Shown: in pieces, positions 47,098-56,214 of the stretch | Position numbering within the stretch: position 1 is the first letter of the stretch | Layout of the letters: every line of letters begins with the position of its first letter | NCBI GenBank assembly: GCA_040221175.1 | Contig: JAVJVK010000004.1 | Coordinates: 604,268-668,267, forward strand | DNA from: Phycisphaerales bacterium | GTDB taxonomy: Bacteria; Planctomycetota; Phycisphaerae; Phycisphaerales; UBA1924 | Length of the DNA: 64,000 nt | Direction: 5' to 3' | The notes under the pieces: generated by a model | The model's database searches: none | What the model was told of the DNA's origin: nothing | What the model saw: the letters and a program-made list of their open reading frames with translations, nothing else | Program-made: the position numbers and the translations under genes

Positions 47098-48680
47098 CGA
47101 CCGCCACGCCCGACATGTCCGCCGCCCAGCGCCAGGCCGCCGAGATCACCAACGTCCGTCTGGTCGTCGGGCTGGAGGTGCACGTCGAATTGGCCACGGC
47201 CAGCAAGATGTTCACCCGGGCGCGTAACCCTACCTCGCAGGCCGCAGCCGATGCCCAGCCCAACACGCTGATCGACCCCGTGGTACTCGCGCTGCCCGGC
47301 GCCTTGCCGGTGCCCAATGCACGCGCCATCGAGCTTTCGATCGCCGTCGGGCTCGCGATGGGCTGCTCGATCGCCCGGGTCACGCGCTTCGATCGCAAGA
47401 GTTACTTCTACCCCGACCTGCCCAAGGCCTATCAGATCAGCCAGTACGACCAGCCGCTGTGCTTCGATGGCCTCGTCGAGGTGCCGACGTTCAACGATCG
47501 GGGCGAGGTCGATCCGGTCGGCCCGCGCACGCCCATCCGCATCACCAGGGCCCACCTCGAAGAAGACGCCGGAAAGCTGCTGCACGAGGCTCCCGGCGGA
47601 CGCGCCATCGATCACTCCATCGTCGATCTCAACCGCGCGGGCACGCCCTTGCTCGAGATCGTCACCGAGCCCGACTTCACCCATGCCGGGCAGGCAGAGG
47701 CCTTCTGCCGGTGGCTACGCCACACGGTGCGGCTGATGGGCGTCAGCCAGGGCGTGCTGCAAGAGGGCCACATGCGCTTCGAGCCCAACATCAACTGCGT
47801 GCTCACACTGGCCGGCGGGCAGACCATCACCACGCCGATCGTCGAAGTCAAGAACCTCAACAGCTTCCGCGCCGTCGTCGGCGCCATCGAGTACGAGCAC
47901 CGCGCGCAGCCCGAGCGTTGGCGCCAGGACGGCCGCACGATGGGCCCGGGCGCCAAGGCAACTTCCGGCTGGGACGACGCCAACCAGCGCACCATCGTGC
48001 AGCGTGAGAAGGAAGACGCCCACGACTACCGCTACTTCCCCGATCCCGATCTCCCCCCCGTCCGAATCGAGCAGGCCATGCTGAACGGCGCGCAAGCCAT
48101 CGCCGCCGAATCCTGGAGCGATCGTCTGGCGAGACTCACGGACGACCTGAAACTGCCAGTCGCCGATGCTTCGATCATCCTGAACGACCTGGCAACCGCA
48201 ACATTGTTCGAAGCCGCGCACGCGTTACTGCTCGAGCGCGGCCACGACCGGGCCAAAGCCGCCAAGGCCGTCGCAAACGCCGTGACGCAAAAGCTCGCCA
48301 GCCTGGCCAACGAGCGCAGCTGCACGCCCGGCGAACTGCCGATCTCCTCCGATCAACTGGCGGGCTTGATCGACCTGCGGCTGGCGGGCGAGATCAGCAG
48401 CAACGGCCTGGACGAGTTGCTCTTGTCGATGGCAAGCGATCCCAGCGACGCCGATGCGCGTGCGCTGGCCCAGTCGCGCGGACTGCTCATCGTGCAGGAC
48501 GTCGACGCGATCGACACGTGGTGCCAGGCCGCCATCGATGCCCATCCACAAGCCGCCGAGGAAGTGCGCGGCGGCAAGCCCCAGGCCATCGGCCGCCTCA
48601 TCGGCCACGCCATGCAACAGGCTCAAGGCGCGGGCGATCCCAAGACCATCCGGGCGCGCCTGCTCGACATGCTGGGCTGA
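47094..48680 (+). CDS. gatB: Aspartyl/glutamyl-tRNA amidotransferase subunit B
   Basis: GatB binds mischarged Glu-tRNA(Gln)/Asp-tRNA(Asn) and phosphorylates the side chain before amidation by GatA. This 528-aa protein has all expected blocks: VVGLEVHVELATASKMF, RKSYFYPDLPKAYQISQYDQPL, the signature DLNRAGTPLLEIVTEPD, VSQGVLQEGHMRFEPNINC, EVKNLNSFRAV and DAHDYRYFPDPDLPP. The C-terminal YqeY-like tail (AIGRLIGHAMQQAQGAGDPKTIRARL) is present. gatA and gatC are elsewhere. Confidence 0.95.
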   Translation: MTTATPDMSAAQRQAAEITNVRLVVGLEVHVELATASKMFTRARNPTSQAAADAQPNTLIDPVVLALPGALPVPNARAIELSIAVGLAMGCSIARVTRFDRKSYFYPDLPKAYQISQYDQPLCFDGLVEVPTFNDRGEVDPVGPRTPIRITRAHLEEDAGKLLHEAPGGRAIDHSIVDLNRAGTPLLEIVTEPDFTHAGQAEAFCRWLRHTVRLMGVSQGVLQEGHMRFEPNINCVLTLAGGQTITTPIVEVKNLNSFRAVVGAIEYEHRAQPERWRQDGRTMGPGAKATSGWDDANQRTIVQREKEDAHDYRYFPDPDLPPVRIEQAMLNGAQAIAAESWSDRLARLTDDLKLPVADASIILNDLATATLFEAAHALLLERGHDRAKAAKAVANAVTQKLASLANERSCTPGELPISSDQLAGLIDLRLAGEISSNGLDELLLSMASDPSDADARALAQSRGLLIVQDVDAIDTWCQAAIDAHPQAAEEVRGGKPQAIGRLIGHAMQQAQGAGDPKTIRARLLDMLG

Positions 48681-48696
48681 GTAGCTCTCGGCTGAA

Positions 48697-49494
48697 CTAA
48701 TCGAAGATCGAGGGAATCGGAGGCGTGCCGATGTGCGGGCGTGGGCCGGGCACGGGGTGCGGCAGGTACTCGTACTCGTCGCCCAGGTCGTCGGCGAAAT
48801 TCGTAAGCCGAACCGACCCGTCCAGGAACAGGACGTTGCCCGTGTCGGGCTCGGGGTGCCACGACGCGTCCACGCGCCATTCCCGGTCGACCACGATCTG
48901 CCATTGCGGAACCGCGATGAGCAGCAGCCGGCTGGGCATGGTCTGGATCTCGTGCTCGGCCAATGGGCCCGGCCCCGCCTCGGGGTCGGTCAGCCGCTGG
49001 TCGAGCAGCAGCGGATTCGCGCGGTAGCTGGTGCCGAATCGCTCGAACACCGTGGGCTGGGGAAACACGTCCTGGGTCACCGGCTTGCCCGACGCCTCGG
49101 TCCAGCTGTAGCCGCGATCCAGCGGCGAGCGGAAGAGGTACGCCAGACTGTCGGCCTCCTGCTCGCTCTCGGTCACGATGTAGCCGTTCATCGGCCGATC
49201 GCTGGCCAGCACGGCCCTTCGATCGGCGCCGAAGAACGAGGCCCCGCCGTACTTCCAATCGGCATCTTCGCGGAAGGGCATGGCCTGGTGATCATCGACG
49301 TACTGGCGCCAACCGATGCCGATCTGCCGAAGGTTCGTCGCGCACACGGCGCCGTTGGCGGCGTATCGGACGTATCGGAGCGACGGCAGCGACAGGCCCA
49401 GCAGCACCGCCACGATGCCCATCGTGATGAGCAACTCGAGCATCGAGAACCCGCGACGCGATGGGTTGGTTGGCGTGCCCAGGGGCGTGCTCAT
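48697..49494 (-). CDS. Type IV prepilin-like / pseudopilin protein
   Basis: This 265-aa protein begins with a short basic leader and a prepilin peptidase site, RRGFSMLELLITMG, with Glu at +5 after the cleaved Gly. The hydrophobic helix continues to residue 42. The rest is the large globular head seen in planctomycete DUF1559-type pseudopilins, with VCATNLRQIGIGWRQYVDDH and a late NVLFLDGSVRL that is diagnostic of that group. It would be assembled by a type II secretion or pilus machine; none is encoded here. TAGGAT lies 9 nt before the ATG. Confidence 0.85.
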   Translation of the reverse strand: MSTPLGTPTNPSRRGFSMLELLITMGIVAVLLGLSLPSLRYVRYAANGAVCATNLRQIGIGWRQYVDDHQAMPFREDADWKYGGASFFGADRRAVLASDRPMNGYIVTESEQEADSLAYLFRSPLDRGYSWTEASGKPVTQDVFPQPTVFERFGTSYRANPLLLDQRLTDPEAGPGPLAEHEIQTMPSRLLLIAVPQWQIVVDREWRVDASWHPEPDTGNVLFLDGSVRLTNFADDLGDEYEYLPHPVPGPRPHIGTPPIPSIFD

Positions 49495-49666
49495 GGCTCG
49501 GAAATCCTAGACCGGCTCCAGTCGGCGTTGCGGCGCGTCCTGCGGCCGCTCAGGGCCGACGCGTGTTGTATGCCGCTGGCCCTAAGGGCGTTTCGGCGCA
49601 GGCGCAATCGAGCAGGTATCTGGCCAAATCGCTGCGATCGCCCACCGGGGCACGAAGGACGCATCG

Positions 49667-50773
49667 CTACGTTTGGACGCTGGTCGCCGCTGCGGCCGCC
49701 GCCGGCGCCAGCAGCATCGCGGGCAGGAACACGCTGAGCCATCCGGGCATGCCCGCAATCGGGGCCGAAACACCAAGAACCGACAGCACCAGGGCCGCCA
49801 GCACGATCGGGGCGCACTTGGCCGCCTGGATGCCCATGTTCCGCGGCTCACGCGTGACGAAGAACGGCAGGGCAATGACCAGCGACAGCGCCGTGGCGAC
49901 CCAGGCCCCAACACGGCCCCACCGGTCGCGTTGCAGGCGGCGGCGCAACTCGGGCGTCAGGCTCTTGTCCTGATCAAGCATGCGTCCGAGCGTCGCGAAG
50001 CTCAGGTGCTGGCCCAAGCCGGCAAAGCGGCGCACGGCCAAGGCGCTCGGGTCCATCTCCGTCTGGATCCGATCGACCGCTTCGGGCTCTCCCGCACGCC
50101 CCACCGGCTGGGCCACGCCGCCGACCAACACCCAGGCCGAGCCGTCCCACGTCGCCCGTTCGGCCGAGATCAGCCGCGTCGGCACGCCTACCTCGTTGCG
50201 CTCCCAGATCTTGACGCCCTGCATCTCGCCCGCGTCGGGGTCGAACACGCTGGCGAAGAACAGCCGGCCGCTCGCATCGGGCGTCGTGGGAAGGTTCGTC
50301 ACCCCGATCCGTGCGTCTTCCCGCGTGACGCGCGGATCATCGGCCAACAACACGCCCACGATCCGCGGCAGGACCAGCTCCTGATTGGCCACGCCCACCA
50401 GCATGAACCCCAGCGCGACCACCATGACCGGCGCCATGGCCCGCCACAGGCTGATGCCGCTGGCCAGGATGGCCACCAACTCTCGCCGGGCCACGAGCTG
50501 GGCGGCCGTAAAGCCGAGCGCCGCCACGAGCACGAACCCCAGCGTGAAGTTGAACAGTTGCAGCAGCCTGGGCCACCACAGGCTCCAGATGACCGAGATC
50601 GTGGCCAGCACCTTGGAAACAAACGCATCGTGCTCGCCGGCGTAGCGAACGTACCGATGCAGGTTGAGCGAAGCATCGACCACGACGATGAAGCTGCCGA
50701 GGATCAGCAGCAGCAGCAGCACGTTGATGAGGTACTGCCTTCCGATGGTCCGATCGAGCAGTCGCACGCCCAC
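49667..50773 (-). CDS. lptG: LptF/LptG family permease (LptG-like)
   Basis: This 368-aa membrane protein has the LptF/G fold: LLDRTIGRQYLINVLLLLLILG, then helices up to about 125 (FTLGFVLVAALGFTAAQLVARRELVAILASGISLWR is family-typical). A periplasmic beta-jellyroll (about 130-280) is next, followed by three C-terminal helices (VGAWVATALSLVIALPFFV onward). With LptF and LptB it pulls lipopolysaccharide from the inner membrane toward LptC. It lies 6 nt after lptF. Order and length favour LptG, but F and G are hard to separate by eye. Confidence 0.85.
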   Translation of the reverse strand: MGVRLLDRTIGRQYLINVLLLLLILGSFIVVVDASLNLHRYVRYAGEHDAFVSKVLATISVIWSLWWPRLLQLFNFTLGFVLVAALGFTAAQLVARRELVAILASGISLWRAMAPVMVVALGFMLVGVANQELVLPRIVGVLLADDPRVTREDARIGVTNLPTTPDASGRLFFASVFDPDAGEMQGVKIWERNEVGVPTRLISAERATWDGSAWVLVGGVAQPVGRAGEPEAVDRIQTEMDPSALAVRRFAGLGQHLSFATLGRMLDQDKSLTPELRRRLQRDRWGRVGAWVATALSLVIALPFFVTREPRNMGIQAAKCAPIVLAALVLSVLGVSAPIAGMPGWLSVFLPAMLLAPAAAAAATSVQT

Positions 50774-50779
50774 GCCCCC

Positions 50780-52510
50780 TCAGCCTTTCCGCCCGCTGAT
50801 GCGCAGCGACGTCCACGCCACCAGCCCCGCCAGGACCAGCGGGCCGCCCCACAGCAGAGGCAACCCCACGACGCCGTAGTCCTCCACCATTTCCTGCCCG
50901 GTCGAGATAACCAGGACCATTGCCAGCGCCGGCAGGAACGCCGCCAGGTAGGCCGTCAGCGGCGGCGCTTCCTGGAATCGGATGGCCGCAACCGCCCCGG
51001 CGATCGCCAGGATCAGGGCCGAAGCGCTCAGCGCCAGTCGCTCCTGGTGCGTGCCCAGGATCTCCCGGCGCGTCTTGGCGATGCGCTTGCGCAGGTCTTC
51101 GGTGGGCGGGGTCAAGAAGGGATCTTCGCCACCCCACCGTTCGTTGTGGGCCGCAACGGCCGCCAGCAGTTCATTGCTCGACATCGCGAGCATCTGAGAA
51201 ACCGGATCGCTCTCGACCTTGAGCGGCCCGAGCGTCATCTCCTCGCGCACGCCGCCCACGCGCGAGCCAGTATCGGGCCCCTGGGCTACCGCCGTGCGTA
51301 CGTTCTCGCCCAGGAGCATGAGCTCCATGCCGCGATTCGAAGGATCGCCCGTCAGGTTGGCTTCGATGGTGGCACGCTCGATCTCGAATCGGTCGAAGGA
51401 GCGAGAGCCACCACGCTCGGGCCGATATCGCTCCACCACGATCGGCTGCGATCCCCGTTGGGCCAGCCGCCAGGCCTGCGAATCGTCGTCCCACTCGATG
51501 CCGCCAGCCCGCAGCACGAGCGTCGATCCATCGGCGCCGAGCATCTGCACGGCCCCACCCCCACGCAACTCACCCACCGTGCGTTCGATGACCATGCGCA
51601 GCGCCAGGTGGAATGCCAGGTCGCGCCGGGCCGCATCGATGGGGCCCAGCGGATCGGGATTCTCGTACGCCCGGCGCATCTCGCCCCAGGTCAGGAACTT
51701 CGGCCTGTCTCCGGCGCCCCCGGGCATGAACAGCGTGTCCTGGAACTCGCCGACCTTGCCGTCGGCCAGGCGACCCGCGTCACCCACCGCCTCGCGCACG
51801 CGATAGATCACCTCGCTGACGCGCTCGCCCGGGGCGCCGGGCGCCTCGTCAGCCGAGACCAGGTCGGCCTCGGTAATCTCACGGGGCTTCATGACGTACA
51901 GGTCGGCTCGCTCGGCCGCGCCCCAACTGACCATCTCGCCTTCGGGATCGAGCTTCACCAGGTGGGCGCCCAGGAGCACCAGGTGGGCCTGCACGCCGGG
52001 CTGGTCGACCTCGGGCGTAAACACCTGATCGGCATAGAGCAGGAAACCCTCGACCTGCACGGCCTCGCCTCGCTCGATGGCGCGGCTGATGAGCCCGGCG
52101 GCCTGGCCCGACGCCACCTCGCCCATGCGTTGCAAGAACCTGGGGATCACCTGCTCGCTCAGCACGCCAAGCGACGCCGTCAGCACCACCCCCGTCACGA
52201 TGGCCGGCATCAGAAGGGCCACCAGGCTCATGCCCCCGGCCTGGGCGGCCATGATCTCCCGGTCCTGAGCCATGCGGTGGTACGCCAGCGTGCCCGCCAG
52301 CGCACCGGAGAACGGGATGGCATATGCCAGCATCGGAACGGCCGCCAGGCCCATGAACTTCAACGTGTCGACCGCCGTGAGTTGGCCCTTGGCATAGTGC
52401 TGCACCGTGGCGCCGAAGGCCGTCACCAGCACCAGCACGGCCGTGATCAGCAGCACGTGCCGCCACAGCTCGATCGTGATGTGCCCGATCAGGGTCCAGG
52501 AGACACGCAC
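50780..52510 (-). CDS. lptF: LptF/LptG family permease with enlarged periplasmic domain (LptF-like)
   Basis: This is the second permease of the pair, 576 aa from GTG 52510. N-terminal helices (WRHVLLITAVLVLVTAFG, MLAYAIPFSGALAGTLAYHRMAQDREIMAAQAGGMS) and C-terminal helices (LALSASALILAIAGAVAAI, PALAMVLVISTGQEMVEDYG) match LptF. The periplasmic middle is about 350 residues, roughly twice the usual size. I prefer GTG 52510 to ATG 52561 or 52603 because it removes an overlap with the divergent glycosyltransferase and gives a normal N-terminus (MRVSWTLIGH). Both genes imply that this organism has an LPS-type outer membrane. Confidence 0.83.
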   Translation of the reverse strand: MRVSWTLIGHITIELWRHVLLITAVLVLVTAFGATVQHYAKGQLTAVDTLKFMGLAAVPMLAYAIPFSGALAGTLAYHRMAQDREIMAAQAGGMSLVALLMPAIVTGVVLTASLGVLSEQVIPRFLQRMGEVASGQAAGLISRAIERGEAVQVEGFLLYADQVFTPEVDQPGVQAHLVLLGAHLVKLDPEGEMVSWGAAERADLYVMKPREITEADLVSADEAPGAPGERVSEVIYRVREAVGDAGRLADGKVGEFQDTLFMPGGAGDRPKFLTWGEMRRAYENPDPLGPIDAARRDLAFHLALRMVIERTVGELRGGGAVQMLGADGSTLVLRAGGIEWDDDSQAWRLAQRGSQPIVVERYRPERGGSRSFDRFEIERATIEANLTGDPSNRGMELMLLGENVRTAVAQGPDTGSRVGGVREEMTLGPLKVESDPVSQMLAMSSNELLAAVAAHNERWGGEDPFLTPPTEDLRKRIAKTRREILGTHQERLALSASALILAIAGAVAAIRFQEAPPLTAYLAAFLPALAMVLVISTGQEMVEDYGVVGLPLLWGGPLVLAGLVAWTSLRISGRKG

Positions 52511-52546
52511 GGGTGAGGGTAGGGCCTGGCGCTCCCCCTGGCGGCC

Positions 52547-52552
52547 TACAAC
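52547..52552 (+). promoter_or_regulatory. Weak -10-like hexamer TACAAC, 7 nt before a glycosyltransferase gene
   Basis: TACAAC ends 7 nt before ATG 52560. It lacks the final T, so it is a weaker case of the leaderless pattern. Confidence 0.3.
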
Positions 52553-52559
52553 CACGTCC

Positions 52560-53555
52560 ATGGGTCCCGACATCGACCAACTGCCGCTGACTAGCTTCAT
52601 CATTCCCTGCTACAACCACGGCCGGTTCGTGGATGACGCCGTCCGGTCCTGCATGCTCCAGATCGATGCCGAGGTCGAAGTCATCGTGGTCGACGACGGC
52701 TCGGACGATGGCGCCACCCCCCAGGCCTGCGACGCACTGGCGGACGATGACGTCCGGGTCATCCGCCAGCCCAACGCCGGCCTGCCCGCCGCCCGCAATG
52801 CCGGGGCCAAGTTGGCCCGGGGTGAGCACCTGGTGTTCCTCGACGCCGACGATTGGGTGGAGATTGACTTCGTCACCCGCCTGCGCGGGCACATGGAGCT
52901 TCTTCGGGAACTCAAGCAAGCGGATGAGGTGAGCCATGTTTACTGCCAGGAGCGCCTGACCGATCTGGGCAACAACGTCGTCTGGCGGGTGCCCGAGTGG
53001 GACCCGATCCTGCTCATGGTCACCAACCTGCACCCGGTCACCTGCCTCATCCGCCGGGACCGCTTCGAGGCCGTTGGCGGCTTCGACGAGACCATGACCG
53101 AGGGCTACGAAGACTGGGACCTCTGGCTCCGCTTTGCCGAGCGAGGCTGGCGGGGCGAGCGCTGGCCCGAGCCGCTCTTCAACTGGCGCCGCCACAGCCA
53201 CCAGACGATGATCGACGATGCGGTCGCCCGGCACGAGGCGCTCTACCGCCGCCTGCTGGAGAACCACCGCGATTTCTTCGACGCCCACGCCCTCGACGTA
53301 GCCGTCCGCGCCAACGCCCTGCTCCGCCGCGCCGATGCCCACTGGATCGACGAATCGGGCGTGCCCATCGAACTCCAGTACCTCCACGCCGTCCGCGACG
53401 CGTACCACGCCTCGGGCGCCATCGCGATGGCCCGCAGGCTCGATCGCCTGACGCCGGGGATGCTGAAGCGGTTCGTGCGCCAGGTGATCGGCCGCGGCGC
53501 GAACACCCTCGACCACCCTTTGTCGCAACCGCCCGACGAAAAACCGGAAGCCTGA
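52560..53555 (+). CDS. Family 2 glycosyltransferase
   Basis: This 331-aa GT-A enzyme starts LTSFIIPCYNHGRFVDDAVRS. It has VIVVDDGSDDG, QPNAGLPAARNAGAKLARGEHLVFLDADDW (DxD = DAD at about 96-98) and GGFDETMTEGYEDWDLWLRFAERGW, which carries the conserved ED pair. It should transfer a sugar to a cell-envelope polymer or lipid. It lies beside the divergent lptF/lptG genes, so an LPS or glycan role fits. The stop codon TGA forms the loop of a 10-bp hairpin. Confidence 0.88.
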   Translation: MGPDIDQLPLTSFIIPCYNHGRFVDDAVRSCMLQIDAEVEVIVVDDGSDDGATPQACDALADDDVRVIRQPNAGLPAARNAGAKLARGEHLVFLDADDWVEIDFVTRLRGHMELLRELKQADEVSHVYCQERLTDLGNNVVWRVPEWDPILLMVTNLHPVTCLIRRDRFEAVGGFDETMTEGYEDWDLWLRFAERGWRGERWPEPLFNWRRHSHQTMIDDAVARHEALYRRLLENHRDFFDAHALDVAVRANALLRRADAHWIDESGVPIELQYLHAVRDAYHASGAIAMARRLDRLTPGMLKRFVRQVIGRGANTLDHPLSQPPDEKPEA

Positions 53556-53565
53556 GGCTTCCGGT
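53538..53565 (-). terminator. Intrinsic terminator for the minus strand
   Basis: ACCGGAAGCC (53543-53552) and GGCTTCCGGT (53556-53565) pair perfectly around TGA, the plus-strand stop codon. On the minus strand the stem is followed by TTTTTC. It therefore suits the LEPR-XLL gene, which ends 28 nt upstream, and overlaps the last codons of the convergent glycosyltransferase gene. Confidence 0.75.
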
Positions 53566-53593
53566 CGCGTGATACGCAGGTTGTCGGGCTCGA

Positions 53594-56032
53594 TCAGCCG
53601 CCGATGCCGCCGTCGAACACGTCGTCGGAGAGATCGACCAGCGTGCCCTGCCCGAAGGTGCCGGTGCTCATGGTCACGGCCCTTCCGCTGACGCCATCAT
53701 CACCGATGCGAGAGAGCGACACGCCGAACTGGCCGGCATTGGGCGTCACGCCGCCGCCACCGGGCCCGATGGCGATGCCGGCGATGAAGATGGTGTAGCG
53801 ACCCCAATCCTCGCCAAGCGTGATGGTCGCCAGGATGTCGTTGAAATCGCGCGCCGAAATGTCGGCCCGCTCGCCCGGCTGCAGCATGGGCAGGAAGCCG
53901 AACTGCACGAACTGGCTGCGATCAAAGAAGTGGAACTGGATCGAGAAGTTCAGCTCGATGCCGGCCGTATCGCTGTAGGGGTTGTACAGCGAAATGACCT
54001 CTCCACCCGAGCCGGCATCGAAGCCGCCCGAGAGCACGACAAGGTCGGCCAGTTGCGTCTGGAACGCGGTGGACTGGGTCTCGTCGCCGATCGTGGCCGT
54101 GTAGTGCGCGGCCACCGGCTGGACCGAGCTGTAGCGGATGGTCATCACCTCGCCGGGCGTGAAGACGCCGCCGAAGTCGACAAGCAGTCGCTTCAGGTCG
54201 TACGTCCCGCGATCGCGCGGCGCCAGCACCACGCTCGTCATGGCTTCGTTGTCGTCGTTGTCGCTGATGGTCAGCGTCACGACCGTGCCGGCCGAGTTAG
54301 TGTTCAGGAAGGTCAGGTACGCTTCCTCGTCCGCGTCGCCGGAGTATCGCACGCCCGCCAGCACGCCCTCGGTCGCGCCGCCGTCGATCACGCCCAGCGT
54401 GCCGTAGGCGACGTTGGCGAACGCCGCCGAGCCATCGGCGGTCAGCAGCGTGTCGTAGGTGCTCATGGCCGCGATGATCGGCACGTCGGAATCCACGTAC
54501 ACGGCCTGCACGCCCTGGGTCGCAAAGCCGAAGAGGTTGTGCAGTTCGGCTCCGCCACGACGATGGCCTTCCAGCGTGTAGGTCATGCGCTCGAACGTGC
54601 TGGCATCGGTGTACACCGTGAGGGTGACCGTGCCGGCCATCCCGGTCAGGTTCTGCCAGACCACGTACGACTCGCGTGCGTCCAGGTTGTCGATCGACCC
54701 GTCCATGTCGGCATCGCCAATGGTGGACTCAATGCCGCCGAAGCCCCATGTGTTGAAGGCCCCGGCGCCGCGTGCATCCAGGTCGGCGAAGTTGACGAAC
54801 GACTCGGTCAGCGTGGCGCCGAAGTCCGTGTGCGTCAGCGACGCGCTCATCGCCTCGGTGCTGTGCACCTCGATGGCGAACGGCGTGAACTTGCGCGCCT
54901 GCTCCGCATCGGCAATGCCCGGATCGCTGAGCGCCAGACGCGTCCGCGTGCCGGGGTCCAGCGTACCGGTGTACAGCACCTCGTCTCGAACGCCCGTCTC
55001 GTAGCGCAGCACCACCTGGTAATACGAGGCCGAACCGCCCGAGGTGTTGGTCGTCAGCTCGAGGTACGTCACGCTCGTGTCGTTGGCGTAGCCTTCCGGA
55101 TACCCCGCCAGGAACGTGTAGAACTTCTCGGCATCGGCCGGCTTGATGATCAGCGTGCTGGTGACCTGCACCAGGAACCGCTCTTCCAGCGAGGTGCTGC
55201 GGATTTCGCCCGGCGCGATCGGATCGGGCGTCGAACGCACTGGCACGTCGGTCAGCGCGAAGCTCACGACGTCGGCGTCGGGGTCGTCAAGGAAGAACGG
55301 CGAGACCGACGGGTTGCCCTCGTTGTCGGTCAGGTTGCCGTCTTCGTCGACGTAGACGTCGGCAAAGACGAAGGTGTCGAGGTTCTGGATCGCCTGAACC
55401 ACCGACCACGAGCGGTCGTTGGCGACACGGCCGAACACCGTGAAGTCCTGGGCGTCCAGGTCGATGTCGCCCGCGCCGGCGCTGCCGTTGTTGTCCCGCA
55501 GGTTGATGAAGAACTGGCTCGTCGCCGTGTCGGTGCCCACGCTGGTGATCAACGCCATGGCGATCGAACGCTCGACGTTGGAGCGGGCCGGGTCGGCCTC
55601 GTTCTCGATCGCCTCGTCGGTGTCCACGCGGCTCAGGCCGTCTTCGTCGGTGAAGATGAAGCCGCCGCCCTGGATCACGAACGGGTCGCCGTCGATGTCC
55701 GGGTTGCTCGAGTCGATGGTCACCGAGCGATGGAAGAAGCTCTCGAAGTAACGACCGCTGTTCACGTAGTTCAGGAAGTTCTCGACCGTGATGGGCGCCG
55801 CGCTCGACCCGCCGGGTCCGCTGCGGTCGTAGAGCTCGAAGTCGATCTCGCCCAGCGTGGTCTTGAACCGCACCACCGTGTTCTCGGGATCCACCAGGTC
55901 GGAGATATCCGGGAAGCTGGCGTCGAGCAGCACCCGCGGCTCCAGCGCCTCGACCAGGGCCGTCTCTCGGGGTCCCTGCCCCCTGCCCGCCATGCGATCG
56001 ATCCAACCAAGCGCGCGTCCATACAAAGACAT
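53594..56032 (-). CDS. LEPR-XLL surface protein with cyclophilin-type domain
   Basis: This 812-aa protein carries the planctomycete LEPR-XLL export/sorting motif near its start (EALEPRVLLDASF, residues 28-40). A cyclophilin-type peptidyl-prolyl isomerase domain follows (about 50-235): VVRFKTTLGEIDFELYD, APITVENFLNYVNSGRYFESFFHR, GGGFIFTDEDG, TATSQFFINLRDN and FTVFGRVAND. The remaining 570 residues are beta-rich modules with TVTLTVYTDAS and VVTLTISDNDDNE-like strands. The isomerase may help fold surface proteins, or the fold may be used structurally; FHR and QFFINL are kept. GGAGAG precedes ATG 56032. Confidence 0.85.
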   Translation of the reverse strand: MSLYGRALGWIDRMAGRGQGPRETALVEALEPRVLLDASFPDISDLVDPENTVVRFKTTLGEIDFELYDRSGPGGSSAAPITVENFLNYVNSGRYFESFFHRSVTIDSSNPDIDGDPFVIQGGGFIFTDEDGLSRVDTDEAIENEADPARSNVERSIAMALITSVGTDTATSQFFINLRDNNGSAGAGDIDLDAQDFTVFGRVANDRSWSVVQAIQNLDTFVFADVYVDEDGNLTDNEGNPSVSPFFLDDPDADVVSFALTDVPVRSTPDPIAPGEIRSTSLEERFLVQVTSTLIIKPADAEKFYTFLAGYPEGYANDTSVTYLELTTNTSGGSASYYQVVLRYETGVRDEVLYTGTLDPGTRTRLALSDPGIADAEQARKFTPFAIEVHSTEAMSASLTHTDFGATLTESFVNFADLDARGAGAFNTWGFGGIESTIGDADMDGSIDNLDARESYVVWQNLTGMAGTVTLTVYTDASTFERMTYTLEGHRRGGAELHNLFGFATQGVQAVYVDSDVPIIAAMSTYDTLLTADGSAAFANVAYGTLGVIDGGATEGVLAGVRYSGDADEEAYLTFLNTNSAGTVVTLTISDNDDNEAMTSVVLAPRDRGTYDLKRLLVDFGGVFTPGEVMTIRYSSVQPVAAHYTATIGDETQSTAFQTQLADLVVLSGGFDAGSGGEVISLYNPYSDTAGIELNFSIQFHFFDRSQFVQFGFLPMLQPGERADISARDFNDILATITLGEDWGRYTIFIAGIAIGPGGGGVTPNAGQFGVSLSRIGDDGVSGRAVTMSTGTFGQGTLVDLSDDVFDGGIGG

Positions 56033-56105
56033 GGTTCAACTCTCCGTTTGAGGTCCGCCCGCCAGGCGTGGGGCCGAGGTCCATCGGCCGATGGCGGGTC
56101 GTCGG

Positions 56106-56124
56106 GCCGCCCCGTCAGGGCGGC
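56106..56124. other. Hairpin between divergent genes
   Basis: GCCGCCC-CGTCA-GGGCGGC, a 7-bp stem with 5-nt loop, lies in the 182-nt gap between the LEPR-XLL gene and the tandem glycosyltransferase. It could lie in the 5' leader of the former. Confidence 0.4.
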
Positions 56125-56214
56125 TGCGGGGGTAAGCATGTTAGCGGCCAGCCGAAGCTGTCGCGTACGCTTCCGCGCCCCGCGATGTTCTCCAAGTGCC
56201 GTACGCTCCTGCCC

